From Endomychus coccineus (taxonomy: Eukaryota; Arthropoda; Insecta; Coleoptera; Endomychidae): DNA of 64,000 nt. The stretch covers positions 119,206,703-119,270,702 of the forward strand of contig OY294070.1 of assembly GCA_958510875.1 (NCBI GenBank), given 5' to 3'. A model generated the notes under the pieces. That model was given only the letters and a program-made list of their open reading frames with translations. It was not told the origin of the DNA and made no database searches. Positions 12,329-23,640 of the stretch are shown here, piece after piece; positions within the stretch are counted from its first letter, which is position 1, and every line of letters starts with the position of its first letter. Made by a program: the position numbers and the translations under genes.

Positions 12329-12522
12329 TTATTCAAAAGTGGTTTTGTATTCGAGTTACACCACATTATGTTGACAAAAATATGTATATATATGTGCATA
12401 TGTACATAGTATATATAATTGTTGTAATTTCTTTCACATAATCCAAGAAAATAACAAGATTGAAGGATTTTTCAGAGATATTTGAACTAATATAAAGTAT
12501 ACCTAATCGATTTTGCATTAAG

Positions 12523-12765
12523 TTGGAGTTGGAGTCTGCTGTCTCGACTTTTATTGAAGTAGGGTCTAAATTGAAGGAATTGACTATTGCAGAATATTTG
12601 CCGACAGGCAAATTTGCAATAGACAAAGAAACGGTGAAACTGGCAATTACATCTAATGAAATGGATATAGGACCACGAAAATTCACACAAATTATACGAG
12701 AAAAACTATTCATGTTACAAATTACAATAAAGTGGATATTGATCCAAAGACTACAAACATCATGA
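12523..12765 (+). CDS. unrecognised 80-codon ORF
   Basis: The ORF reads 'VGSKLKELTIAEYLPTGKFA', with 'KETVKLAITSNEMDIGPRKF' further on. It is hydrophilic, with good codon-like periodicity but no domain I can name. It may be a fragment of a larger transposon protein. No start or splice signal decides its limits. Confidence 0.25.
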   Translation: MELESAVSTFIEVGSKLKELTIAEYLPTGKFAIDKETVKLAITSNEMDIGPRKFTQIIREKLFMLQITIKWILIQRLQTS

Positions 12766-13545
12766 GATGTTTCCCATCATTACTCTTTCCTGTAATTGTA
12801 GGATATTTGTTCTGTTGGCGCCTTGACTCATTGGTAAGGTATAACAAACATATGGCCCGAGTTCTCCAATTTTCTCGAAAGGTCTCGTAGCCTAAATGTA
12901 TCTATATTGAGTAGCAGTATTTATCGTATTTGTGAACATCATATTAATGAATCTAAAAATATGTCATGTAAACCATTTATGAAGATTCTGAATAGGAGAT
13001 AAACTAATAATCTAGTTTTATCGATAACATTTGAGCTCGAGCAGAGGATCTAACAAATTGGAAAGCAAAACATCTTACCATCTTGTTCTTTCTAATTTCC
13101 TTTAACTCAACGGAAACTAATGATAGTAATCATTAAAAATATAGTGGATGTTTTTGATAAATACGCTTCCATCATACACGCGCATGAAATAAATATCTAC
13201 AAAAAGGAACTATTTGTCGAGGAACAGTTGAGAACAATTATTGGGATTCATTAGAAATATCTCTTGAACGAAGCATACTTCTTTGATGGTATGAAATTGA
13301 TAGAAATGCATATATTTAGTGCATTTTTACAGTTGAATTTGACTACAATCAAACATGCACATTAATACTATTGATAAGAAATAATCATCCTTATCAACTA
13401 AAAATACTAATAAAGTACTGAGAACCTTTCGGCTACCAAGTAATCAGAGTAAACTAAATTATAAATCAAAATGTGCCTGTTTGAATACCATTTGGGGATA
13501 ACAATGGGAACAATGGGTTACTCTCAGCTGAAGATGAATCGGAAT
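12766..13545. other. no gene; possible tRNA-like SINE head near 12820-12880
   Basis: A phrase 'TTGACTCATTGGTAAGGTAT' resembles an RNA polymerase III A box and is followed by 'CCGAGTTCTCC', a poor B box. I see nothing else. Confidence 0.2.
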
Positions 13546-15890
13546 TTAGTCGAGGAAATAAAGCATTCCACATTCCAAACCCGGCGCAGTTGAATGGTTT
13601 GAGATGCGGTTTTCTGCACTCGATTCAGAAAGTGATTTAGAAAATTTGTCCGGTATTTTTTTTTGCGGAAAAAATTTATATTGCATTTGTACAGTCAAAA
13701 AATGAACTTTTCTGAGTGCACTTTTTGAGGTGAATAAAAAAACGGACTCGAATTGGTTGCTCGGGCGTTTTTGGGGTCGCTGAACACGAATATGCTATCA
13801 AAACAATTCCCTGGGATCCCCTTGGACCTTCTCCGGGATATCGATTTAATGAATAAAAAAAATTAGTTTTAATGTTTGTTAACTGTTCGAGAGGTTATAC
13901 TGGGTGTCCCATTTTAATCCGCCAGTAGCGATAATTCTGAAGCAGTGCATTGAAGCAGAAAGTGTTCGAGATAAAAAATTAACGGTTATGAGGGGGACAT
14001 CTGATGCCGTCGACTTTGCCCCCAGCCCCCCGGGGGCGGCGAGAACAGGGGGCAACTTTCAAATCTCAAATAGAAACCCCTATTTTGTATTGCAGATTCG
14101 GATAGAGCGTTAAAAAGTAGGTAAATTTTATCCGGGTTGTTTTCCACAATTGATGATAGATGGCGCTGCAAACGTGAAAATGTGTTTTTTTATAAATTAA
14201 AAGCAAGATTTTTTCCTTTGGGGTTACCTGAAAGACGTCGTCTTCCGCGATCCTCCAACCACGCGCGAGAACATGATGGAGCGAATTACTAATGCCTGTC
14301 ATGAAATTTCTCCAAACACGTTGCGGGCGTGCGTGGAGAATTTCGCTAAACGTGTACGATTGTGTCGATACCATCATGGACACAATTTTGAGCAGTACAT
14401 GTGAATTGTAATGGCGACGGACTCACACACACGCAACACGTACACTCACATGCCCATGCAACACACGAACAACCACACAGACACACAAACAGATTTTGAC
14501 GTTTTCAGCGCTATCTATTACCAAATTTTAAAAACACCCCGAATAAAATTGACCTATTCTTTAACACTATCCGAATCTGCAATACAAAATAGGGGTTTCC
14601 ATTTAAGATTTGAAAGTTTCCCCCTGTTCCCGCCACCCCCGGGGGGCTGGGGGGGCAAAGTTGACGGCATCATATGTCCCCCTCATAACCGTTAACTTTT
14701 TATTCGGAATAATTTTTGCTTCAATGCACTGCTTCAGAATTATCGCTACTGGCGGATTAAAATGGGACATCCAGTATAAAGGTTGCTAGTGATGATTACG
14801 ACGTGAAAAAACTCTTCTGCAATACCTGGTGAACTCTGAGCCAGGGTGACCACGTCATCTTCCAGGAATTCGTTAATTTTTCTCAATTAAATGTAACAAA
14901 TTCTAGCCCTCGGTGACTTTCAAAGTCACCGATCACGACTATGACATTCACAATTTTCTGCAAATTACATGGGGGTATTTTCGGGAACATTGTGAGTATC
15001 AAAATCGTGATCGGCGACAATAAAAACCCCCGAAGGCTATAATTTATTGCATTTAATCAAGAAAAATTCCTAGGAGTTGAAAACCTCCGAGAGCCAGAAT
15101 TTGTTACCTTTTATGAAGAAAAATTAACAAATTCCTAGGAGATGATGTTGATACAAAGAGCTCCAGGAACGCGGGAACACGCCAAGGTAATTTGCAGAAC
15201 ATTGTGAGTGTCATAGTCGTGATCGGCGACTTTGAAAACCCCCGAGAGCGAGAAATTGTTAGCATTTGTTAAGAAAAATTGACAAATTCCTAGAAGATAA
15301 CGTAGATACAGAGGGCTCCAGGGACCCGGAAACACCCCCAGGTATTTTGCAGAACATTGCGAGTGTCCTAGTCGTGATCTGCGACTTGGAAACCCCCGAG
15401 AGCTGGAATTTGTTACATTTAATTCAGAAAAATTAACAAATTCCTAGAATATGACGTGGTTATCCGGACTCAGGGTACACCAGGTATTGCAGAAGAGTTT
15501 TTTTCACGTCGTAATCATCACTAGCAACCTTTATATCAGCTGTTGAACAGTTAACAAACATTAAAAATAATTTTTAATTCATTTCATCTATATCCCGGGG
15601 GAGGTCCGAGGGGACCTCAGGGAATTTTCTTAATAGAATATTCGTGTTCAGCGACTCCAAAAACTCCCGAGAAACCAATTCGAGTCCGTTTTTTTATTCA
15701 CCTCAAAAAGTGCACTCGGAAAATGCATTTTTTGGCTGTAGAAATGCAATACATTTTTTCCGCAAAAAAATACCGGACAAATTTCCTAAATCACTTTCTG
15801 TATCGAATGCAGGAAACCGCATCTCAGTTCATTCAACTGCACAAAGTTTGGAAGGTTTGGTCTATTTTAGTGCTTTATTTCCTCGACTAA
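13546..15890. mobile_element. fold-back element, ~360-bp inverted ends, with nested transposon
   Basis: The left end (TTAGTCGAGGAAATAAAGCA at 13546) and right end (its complement ending at 15890) begin arms of about 360 bp that match through 'CGGACTCGAATTGGTT' and 'TCCGGTATTTTTTT'. Inside the right half, a unit of roughly 190 bp with 'CCCCGAGAGC', 'GTGATCGGCGAC' and 'AAATTCCTAGAAGATGACGT'-type words repeats about three to four times (14900-15480). Long arms with internal tandem repeats recall Galileo-type fold-back elements; that is analogy only. An 875-bp element is nested at 13900-14774. There are no coding regions of its own. Confidence 0.65.
13900..14774 (+). mobile_element. IS630-Tc1-mariner-like deletion derivative, TA target site
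   Basis: The ends CTGGGTGTCCCATTTTAA and its complement begin inverted repeats of about 230 bp, flanked by TA on both sides (13898-13899 and 14775-14776). Between them, 14216-14402 on the plus strand encodes 'YLKDVVFRDPPTTRENMMER', then 'VENFAKRVRLC' and 'HGHNFEQYM' with a stop: the C-terminal tail of a DDE transposase of this superfamily. The catalytic part is deleted, so the element is non-autonomous. It sits inside the fold-back element. Confidence 0.7.
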
Positions 15891-16310
15891 TTTGATAAAT
15901 TGATTTTTCGCTCATACATTTCCATCCCTTCTAAATTACCTAGACACTCGTATTTGTCTGTACTGTGTTTTAAATGTGATGATCTTTCTTGAGAAATGGT
16001 GTGACCTGTATTCAAAATGTGTTCGGCTACCGCTGATTTTTCACAACTGTTTTTCTTTATATGTCCAAAATGTTCCTCATAACGAGTTAAAATGTTCCTT
16101 CTAGTTTGACCCACATAGCATTTTGAACACGAACTTGTCGAAATCGGAAACTTTATCAAATGTGTCGCCTAAACGGTGTTTTGGCTTGTTCTTCCATCTA
16201 TAAACTGGTCGTATTTAGAAAAGAAATTATGGAATTTATTAATTACTGGAGAATGAATTTTATTGACATATTTGAAGGTAATAGATCTAATTTAGTTAGT
16301 TGACTAGTCT
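15887..16310 (-). pseudogene. Penelope-like element fragment with intact GIY-YIG domain
   Basis: The minus-strand ORF 15887-16159 (90 codons) holds 'SCSKCYVGQTRRNILTRYEE', then 'SAVAEHILNTGHTI', the GIY-YIG core with R and E/H positions. Reading on upstream to about 16310 gives 'KYVNKIHSPVINKFHNFF', part of the linker from the reverse transcriptase, broken by one stop. It abuts the fold-back element at 15890, which probably truncated its 3' side. Confidence 0.7.
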
Positions 16311-17554
16311 TTTTGCTTAGAAATTAAATTATTGATCAAAGATTTGTGGTAACCAATGTCCAACGCAATTTGCTGAAGTTTCTAAGCTTCTTGTTACAAT
16401 TTTGCTGGCTCAACGAGACGATCAATAATCTATGACTATTAAACGAAGCTATTTTATATCTAAATGGTGTAGCTGAATCTGCCGGGGTATAGATATTTGT
16501 TTGAGTGTGAACTCTTTTATAGTTTATTATGCACATTAGTAGCTTACATTTTAGAACTTCTCAAATTAAAATAAATTCTTCATAAAATTAAGTTTAATAG
16601 CAATAAATCTAGGCACTACTAACAAAAACAATTACCACAGGTAGATTTTCTTGGATTGTTCATTTTGACCATTTACTCTCGATCATTATTAGACCAAATT
16701 AGTAAAATAATAGCTAAAAACTTTTTCCATGGTGTAAAGAAGAATAGTTGGCTAAGCCAGTTATTATTCTTTAACTCTATGAAATTATTCACAATTTGTC
16801 AACACTGCAGCCAATAAAACGCCCCCTTTGCACTTCTTCACCAAACACTAGGCCTACATTACGTGATGCCATACCTTTTTTGAAATTGAGAACTGTGGTC
16901 TTGTAATATAAGAAGTCTTGAATATATTCTGAGAAAATATCATGGAAATACACCATACCTTTATATCCATAGGGTTGAGTTAAGATATTTATGACAATAG
17001 CTTACAAGCACAAATTCAATGTTATATCAAATATAGATGTTCGGATTGAACCTTGATATAATCATGTAATTATAGCCTAATGAAAATTGTTAATTAGTTC
17101 AGAAGAACTAGATAACAATGATTACACTACAACGAATTCCGTCAATAATGCTGCCGTTCATCTTAAATCAAGGGTATAATTTCCTGTGAGCATTCCATCG
17201 TTTTGATTTGTAATTTCATAACAGCACTTTCAATTTAATTATTGGGCTCTTGTTGAAATAACAATCAAACTTCCTCTCGTTAGATGATTACAAATATTTA
17301 TTATTTAATGGAATGTTGGCGAATTGTTTGAAATTAATTTGTCATAAATCGCTCCGAAGAATCTGATGGGGCTGAGTTTTGTAGACGAACGTTATTTGAT
17401 ATTGACATTGTATGACTTCATTTTAGCATTGTAGTCTACCATACTTCGACACATTGTCATATAACTCGATTCAGCTACTAATTAGACTTTATTCAATGAG
17501 AGGACACAAATAGAAGGAAACAAAAGGGGCAGGTAATAAAATGTTCAGTATTGA
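16311..17554. other. no recognisable gene
   Basis: AT-rich. The minus-strand 66-codon ORF at 16336-16536 has no known domain. Confidence 0.3.
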
Positions 17555-18360
17555 ATGAATGCTTCTAGCATTGACTATTTTATCCAACGACTGATTTGTT
17601 ATTTTGATATTCATTTCAGTTTCCTCAATCAAGATAAGGCAACTTTTTTGGAATTTGAATGGAGGGGTCCGTTACTTTGTGATATTCCATTTTTACAGAT
17701 AAAAACAAGAAATTTTACTTTGTTCACCCTTTCATACAAGCTTGGTTTGTTCTCTTCCACATGGAAGATAGCTAGAGTCCAACGAATTCCAAAAAAAGGA
17801 AAGAAGACACTTCCTAATAATTATAGACCCATTCATTGCACTATTACCTGTGATGGAGAAAGCAATGATTATCGAGCTCATCCAATATCTAGAGAGCATC
17901 AAAATAGTGAATGACCGGCAGAGATCAACAAGAGACCTGCTTGCCTACGTAACATACATATGGCAGACATTTATCAAAAAACATGGAAAATCCCTAGCTG
18001 TATCATTGGGTATCTCCAAAGCATTTGATCGAGTATGGAGCAAAGGATTCTGCGTAATCGGATATGCGGATGACATCGTCATTATAGTACAAGGGAAGTT
18101 CGGGAGCACTATAGCATATCTGATGCAGCACGCACTGAACACCGTGGAAAAATGGTGCAACAAGGAAGGACTCAAAGTAAATCCTTCGAAAATATTCATT
18201 GTACCCTTCACAAAGAGGAAGGACATTGGAAACATACAAGACTTAGTTTTGTATCGAAAAAATATACAGATGACGGACACGGTGAAGTACCTTGGGGTAA
18301 GCCTAGATAAAAGGCTGACTTTTGGGAAGCATCTGGAGAAAACCACTAACAAAGCGTAAT
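17555..18360 (+). pseudogene. non-LTR reverse transcriptase with internal deletion
   Basis: Plus strand: 'LGLFSSTWKIARVQRIPKKG', then N-N-Y-R-P-I (RT motif 1), a frame change at about 17850, then 'SLGISKAFDRVWSKGF' (catalytic D of motif A). Directly after it comes 'GYADDIVII' (motif C) and 'VKYLGVSLDKRLTFGKHLEK'. The usual ~100+ residues between motifs A and C, including the SGVPQG block, are missing, so the copy carries a large internal deletion. It belongs to the RNase-H-bearing Jockey/I group by its 'LKVNPSK' and 'PFTKRK' words. Confidence 0.75.
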
Positions 18361-18659
18361 GACCAAATATTGAATGAATCAAGAGAATACAATGCATTTG
18401 TCGAGGGTTTTTTTTTCGTCTAAATATGACTAAATATGAATTTTAATATATTATTCTGGATCATTTTAAGATTTTGCGAAGATAAATCTCTCAATTGCTT
18501 TTGTAAAGCAAAATAGTTTGTAATTTCCCGCCATAATGGGTCAAAATTGTTATAATACCTACATCATCAGAATCTTGAAACATAAAAATGTTTTCGTTCA
18601 AATCTTTTCCTGCTAGTATTTATGATGTTCCTTTGATGGATTGCTTAAAATAATTATTG
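18361..18659. other. no recognisable feature
   Basis: AT-rich spacer. Confidence 0.3.
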
Positions 18660-19656
18660 ACCAACCCGGGGACTATTGAGGGTAATGATCACAACCAGCA
18701 ACCTCAAAAGAACCTCCTTCACAAGTTTCATCCCATTCCAAAAGATAATTTCACTAATTCCTTGGAGGTGACGTTAATACCAGGATGCACTGAGCCCCAG
18801 GGACGTCATAGTTTATATCTGGCACAGGAATCGTGATCATCGACCCCGAAAATCCCCGAGAGACGATTTTGGTTGCGTTTGTTTCTGAGCATATTAAGAA
18901 ACTGTCCCGGGAGATGACCTCTGTAATCATGGTATCCTGACCACCAGGTGACTATTGAGGGTCTTGGTCATGACCTGGAACCACAAGAGAACTTCCCTAA
19001 CAAGTTCCATTGCAGAAGATATTTTCACGAATTTCCTGAAGACGACGTGGGTACCAGTATGCCCTGGCACCCATGTGTGTGCCCAATAGCCCGCGAGTAA
19101 GAAGTTCTGGCACATTCCGGCTATATTTGGTCACTTTTTTTCACATTGAATTTTAGCTCCTGAAAGTGCTTCCAAAAAAAATCATTTTCCTTCGTAGAAA
19201 TGCTTAAATTTATGTCATCAGAGTATCCTGACCACCAGGTGACTATTGAGGGTCATGGTCATGTCCGACAAGAGAACCTCCCTAACAAGTGTCACTCCAT
19301 TGCAGAAGATACTTTCACGAATATCCTGGAGACGACGTGGGTACCAGGATGCCCTGGCCCCATCCAGTCCGACTTCAGAATAATGATCAGTGACCTCAAA
19401 ACCATCAAGTATAAAAATAATGGCCTATTTCGGCTATATTTGGGCACTTTTTATCACATTGAATTTTAGCTCCTGAAAGTGCTTCCAAAAAGATGTATTT
19501 TCATTTGTAGAAACGCTTAAATATATCCGAACAAAAACAAACTGATAATTTTTTTTATATCACTTTTAGAATCGGTTAAAAAAGCGTCAAAATCGGTTCA
19601 GTTGCTTTTTTATTCTTTACTTTGGCATTTTTTCGGCTTTATTTCTTCGACTATAA
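18660..19656. mobile_element. second fold-back family member, right end plus tandem units
   Basis: A unit starting 'TATCCTGACCACCAGGTGAC' occurs at 18931 and 19225, with a more diverged copy near 18670; each runs through 'GAAGATATTTTCACGAAT' and 'GACGACGTGGGTACCA'. The right border (TTTATTTCTTCGACTATAA, ending about 19656) matches the right terminus of the 13546-15890 element. No left terminus was recognised, so this is probably a truncated or one-armed copy. Confidence 0.5.
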
Positions 19657-19715
19657 TAAGCACATTTGGAAGCAGTCTGTCCCTGGAAGGCACAGTGAAT
19701 ATGTAATAGTCAAGC

Positions 19716-19756
19716 GTAATGAACGTGCATAAAGCACGAAACGTATTAGAGAGTTG
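19716..19756 (+). ncRNA. decayed hammerhead-like Penelope terminus
   Basis: 'TAATGAAC', stem II GTGC-ATAAA-GCAC, then GAAACGTA is the hammerhead order, but the first core strand reads TAATGA instead of CTGATGA. Flanking stem I is not obvious. Most likely a dead terminal copy of another Penelope family. Confidence 0.4.
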
Positions 19757-20789
19757 TGAACCTCAAGGTAACCCCAGCGAGACTGAAAATGTCGGTCACC
19801 TCAACCGTATCTTTACATCTAGATCTCGGTCACCTTTTTGTTCACGCTGAAATGCACAGACGTTGCGTATCTTTATAACTCTGTCAATCAATACCTGAAG
19901 CCATCTAATATTTTGAACTTCTCAAGAGGTTTTGGATTGAAAGAGATGCTATAATCGCCCTGAACACCTTGAATGGCAGCAGAAGAGGATACAATAAATC
20001 TCTTAAAGATCACAGTGTGCAAATATCCCTAACATATACAATGAAATACTGCCAGAAAATGCTGCCTCAATTGCTGCACCTGTCAAAATCAAAAATGACT
20101 CATTTGGTTCTCTGCACAAATTTTTGTATATCGTTATGTCACCACCTTCACGAAACACAAATCTCAATTGAAAATATATGTTGTAAAATTTTTGTGATGT
20201 TTAATTTTTTGAGGTTTTCAGTTTTATGTTTGTGTAACGTATTTTTATTGTTGACTCAAGTCTACATTTTAGTAAATCATTGACATGTATGGTTTTTTAA
20301 ATAGATTGATCATCAATTTACGAGCATTCTTATTTAAAACGGACTTATAATTTTTTTTTAATGTTCGGAAAAGCTTTTGCGGATAAGAGTTGATGTACTC
20401 TATGTGCTGCATTAGATTCGACACATTGGATTACGACTCAAATTGTAACTTTTCCTACGGAAAAGTGGGTTGATTCAGTAAGAAATACACTTCGTTGCAT
20501 TCGAGAGAAAATCTCGAGTTAACTTATTCGGAGTACGAAATCCGCCCTCATTCTACTTTCATACTTTTTATCGTTACAAATTAGTCGCATTAGCTTACAA
20601 TCAACATAATTGCGAAATTTTGCTTTGATTCCGCTCAACACCCCAGTGATTGACGCATGAAAAAGGTGTAAAAAGTGTTTTTAACTTTCAGAAGTAATGA
20701 TATATTTTTAAAATACACGTATTTTACATGAAAATTCTTAACATTCAAAGATATTAATATTTGTTGGAACCACATACTTCAGTCTATTT
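19757..20789. other. no recognisable gene
   Basis: The 104-codon plus-strand ORF at 19969-20283 is low in coding character and ends in a hydrophobic run; I do not recognise it. Confidence 0.25.
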
Positions 20790-21250
20790 CTCATGTCTGG
20801 ACTTGCAGCTCAATCAATCTATCAATCAAAACGGGGGCGGTCAAGTCCGGACCACTTAGATCGCTTGATTGAGTCCATTGTGCACCCCTTGATACAAGAA
20901 TCAGTCCAGCAAGCCTAAGGCAGTACCGAATGCTAAGATGTTGCATGATATCTATTATAGCTTCAAGCGGCATATGTGTGCTGCCGAGATGTTGTAGCCT
21001 AAGAAGTCAGTGCTGGACATTCTGCTAGAATGTGAGAGGCAGTATCGCCCGCCTCTTCACATCTACTACAAGTTGGGTCTTCAACAATGCCCATTGTGTG
21101 TGGATGTTTTTTCACAGATGACCTGTGAGGAGTCCTGTCACCAGTTCCAGGCCTCTCCTGCTCATAGAGAGTAGGGTTTTGAAGAGTATAGGCGAAAACT
21201 CCCTAATGTGGAGCTTCGCCTGCCTTATGCCGGAGGCACCACGCCAGACC
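20790..21250 (-). pseudogene. non-LTR RNase H C-terminal remnant
   Basis: The minus strand reads 'ELVTGLLTGHL', 'HTMGIVEDPTCSRCEEAGDT' and 'SHILAECPALT' across a frame change: the same T-G-H…C-x-x-C…H-I-L…C-P-A-L tail as at 1-1.3 kb but in the other orientation. Stops interrupt it. Confidence 0.6.
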
Positions 21251-21252
21251 AA

Positions 21253-21545
21253 GAGCTTGAATTGGCCAATTTTGTCGATTTCACCACCCCTAAGATGGAT
21301 TGCAAATAAATCCGAGTACGGATTCCTGATCAGCGACCCAAAAAACCTCCTTGGTGCCAAAAACACGTTAATTGCAAAATAACATATTAGGGGTGCGAAA
21401 TTGGCCAATTTTGTCGATTTGACCACCCCTACGATGGATTGCAAGTAGATTTGGCTACGGATTCGTGTTCATTGACTCAAAAAACCCCCTTGGTGCACTT
21501 GAAATGACAAAAACACGTAAATTGCAAAATAAATTATTAAGGGTG
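21253..21545. repeat. tandem direct duplication, ~145-bp unit x2
   Basis: 'GAATTGGCCAATTTTGTCGA' and what follows (to a 'GTTAATTGCAAAATAA' word) repeats at about 21401 with 'CCACCCCTACGATGGATTGC' in the second copy. The two copies are about 85-90% alike by eye. No coding function is evident. Confidence 0.6.
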
Positions 21546-21689
21546 GGTGGGGTTGGTGTTCCCAAGAGATTTTAGGATGTATGAATGCTCCTGAGAACCT
21601 CCTGAAGTTAATGCAAAAAATTTTTTTGATTCGAACTTACATGTTTTTTTTATTATACCTAAAATTTCTGTTTACAGTCTGGACTATAT

Positions 21690-21870
21690 GATTAGCTAGA
21701 AAATAATGTTGTGCTAACGCAGTTTTTTCAGATTTAGTTCTATACTTCTCTTGGCAGTCATATTGGTGCTGTTTAAGTCTGTCACTCAATTTTTGTTTTG
21801 TTTGTCCTATATACTGTTTGCCACAGTCACACGGTAGAGTAGGTAATAATCGACTGGTGTTTTTTTAAAG
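21690..21870 (-). pseudogene. Penelope-like GIY-YIG fragment
   Basis: Minus strand: 'LPCDCGKQYIGQTKQKLSDR', then 'EKTALAQHYFLANH'. This is the GIY-YIG core of a further Penelope family. It is only about 60 codons, bounded by stops. Confidence 0.6.
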
Positions 21871-22444
21871 CATAGAGAACAATGTAGATACTGTTTTTAT
21901 ATTATAAAACGCTAATGAAAATTCATCACTTTGGAAAAAAAATGTTTGTTTGATGAATCAGGAATAAAAAGCATTTTTAAGAACTTTTTCCTTGTTTGGT
22001 AATATTATGTTCCGAGGTGAGTTGGTTGAAAGATTATGGGGTTTCTGAATTATTAATGGAGTGGTTGATTCAGAAGATGAGAATTTTGTTTCTTATTATA
22101 CTAATTTAAATCAACACCTTAATCGCACTGTCATAACCACGCTGGTAGTAGCGAGAGGTCCACAGAGTTTGACTTGATGCTGCAATTCTTAATTAATTTC
22201 ATCAAGTATTTTCCAGCTTAATGTTTTTATGTTTTCATTTGTCATATACGTAATTTCAACATTTTAGCAATGATGTTATATCTGGAAGGTCACCTCCAGA
22301 TTATTCCAGTTATTTCAGTTGTCTTTACAAACATTCAAATTGTAAACTTGTGAATACTGTTATTACATAATATTATGAATAATACTCTAATTTAGTTTGA
22401 AGTGCCAATTATTATTTGGATACAATATTTTGAGCCTGAAAAAG

Positions 22445-22490
22445 ACCAAGAAAAAAAATATGGTCGGAACGTCGGTGAACAGATAACAAC
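22445..22490 (+). other. degenerate hammerhead-like words
   Basis: CTGAAAA, GACC…GGTC and GGAACGTC occur in hammerhead order near 22436-22480, but two core positions differ. Probably a decayed Penelope end; listed only for completeness. Confidence 0.25.
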
Positions 22491-22539
22491 GTCTTCTTTT
22501 TGCTGTTCTATTCCCGATAGTTTTCCTATTATTTATTTT

Positions 22540-23640
22540 TTTATTAAGCTATTGCATAGCTTTTATCGCGAGCTTTGAGCGCGGCGACCGAATCAAGAAA
22601 TTCCGTAACGAAAATAACCTAACACCCCCACTCCGCCTACCATGTAGCTCGGCCGAGCGTTCGCTTAACGTGTATGTATATGGTACGACTGTACGAAGCT
22701 CGCACGGATCGAGACGAGCGGCTCCGAAATCGGACGAATACGTAAGCAGCTGTTTGTGAGAAAGTATATAGGTGTATAGGTATCTATCATATCTTTATAA
22801 TGCCACACTCACCGCATGTGCGCCCCGTACGTATACATGTAGGTATATATACTGTTGTAGATACTGTTCCAAAAGGTGGGGTAGCTATTTACCAGAATAA
22901 TAATAATGTTACTAATATTATGACTCCGAATATTGAAATAAATATTGCACACGTTAGCGATGTTAATGTTAGGCGCTCATTTGTTGGAGATTTTGTGCGT
23001 GCTTATGCAAACTTAGAAATGGCCTACACATAGTCATGGTAGCAATTTACATTTCTCCGAATCCAAACTTGGACGAGGTAGAGCATTTTATTCATCGCAC
23101 TTTACTGGAGTACACTGAAGAAGGGTCCAAAATACTTGGTACAAATGGTAATACTTATCTTGGCTGGCGATTTCAACATCAAGTTCGCTGATAAAAAATC
23201 AGAGCGGTTGACAACTTTTCTTTCGGAAAAATTGAATTTGAAAATGAATAATGATCCACAAGAATCCAAAACAAAATATGAGACCACCATTGACGCGGTA
23301 TTTTCCAGATATTTAGAGGATATTAAGTCTCAAACTTATCTTTCTTATTTCAGTTATCATAAACCTATAGTTTCAATGATAAAAACTCCTGAATAACCTA
23401 CATGTATTGTAAGATAATAAAAATATTTTAAACGATATTAACTTCTCATTTATTCAATAAAAGAAAGAAAAAAATTTGTTTTCTTATCGGTCACCACGCT
23501 CAAAAAGTGTAACTTGAATTATTATCAAAGAAAAAAAACTACTGCATAAATAAAAAATAAATAAATAATTATAATTGCATAAGTTGATAAAAAATGCTAT
23601 GCAATAGCTTTACCGCGGCAGTCCCCGAGTGCCACACGTA
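22540..23640 (+). mobile_element. Helitron/Helentron fragment with EEP-nuclease remnant
   Basis: A 15-bp sequence AAGCTATTGCATAGC at about 22548 is mirrored exactly by GCTATGCAATAGCTT at about 23597. The first copy is followed by GC-rich DNA, the second by a GC-rich 'GCGGCAGTCCCCGAGTGCC' end. In between, plus-strand frames read 'GGVAIYQNNNN', 'VAIYISPNPNL', 'LAGDFNIKFADKKSERL' and 'SYFSYHKPI', the G-D-F-N and S-x-H blocks of an endonuclease/exonuclease/phosphatase domain. Such domains occur fused after PIF1 helicase in arthropod Helentrons; a PIF1 fragment is present at 47406. Frames are broken. The alternative is the endonuclease of a non-LTR element. Confidence 0.5.

Noticed and set aside
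12818..12880. tRNA gene
   Set aside because: A-box-like phrase only; no T-arm or acceptor pairing.
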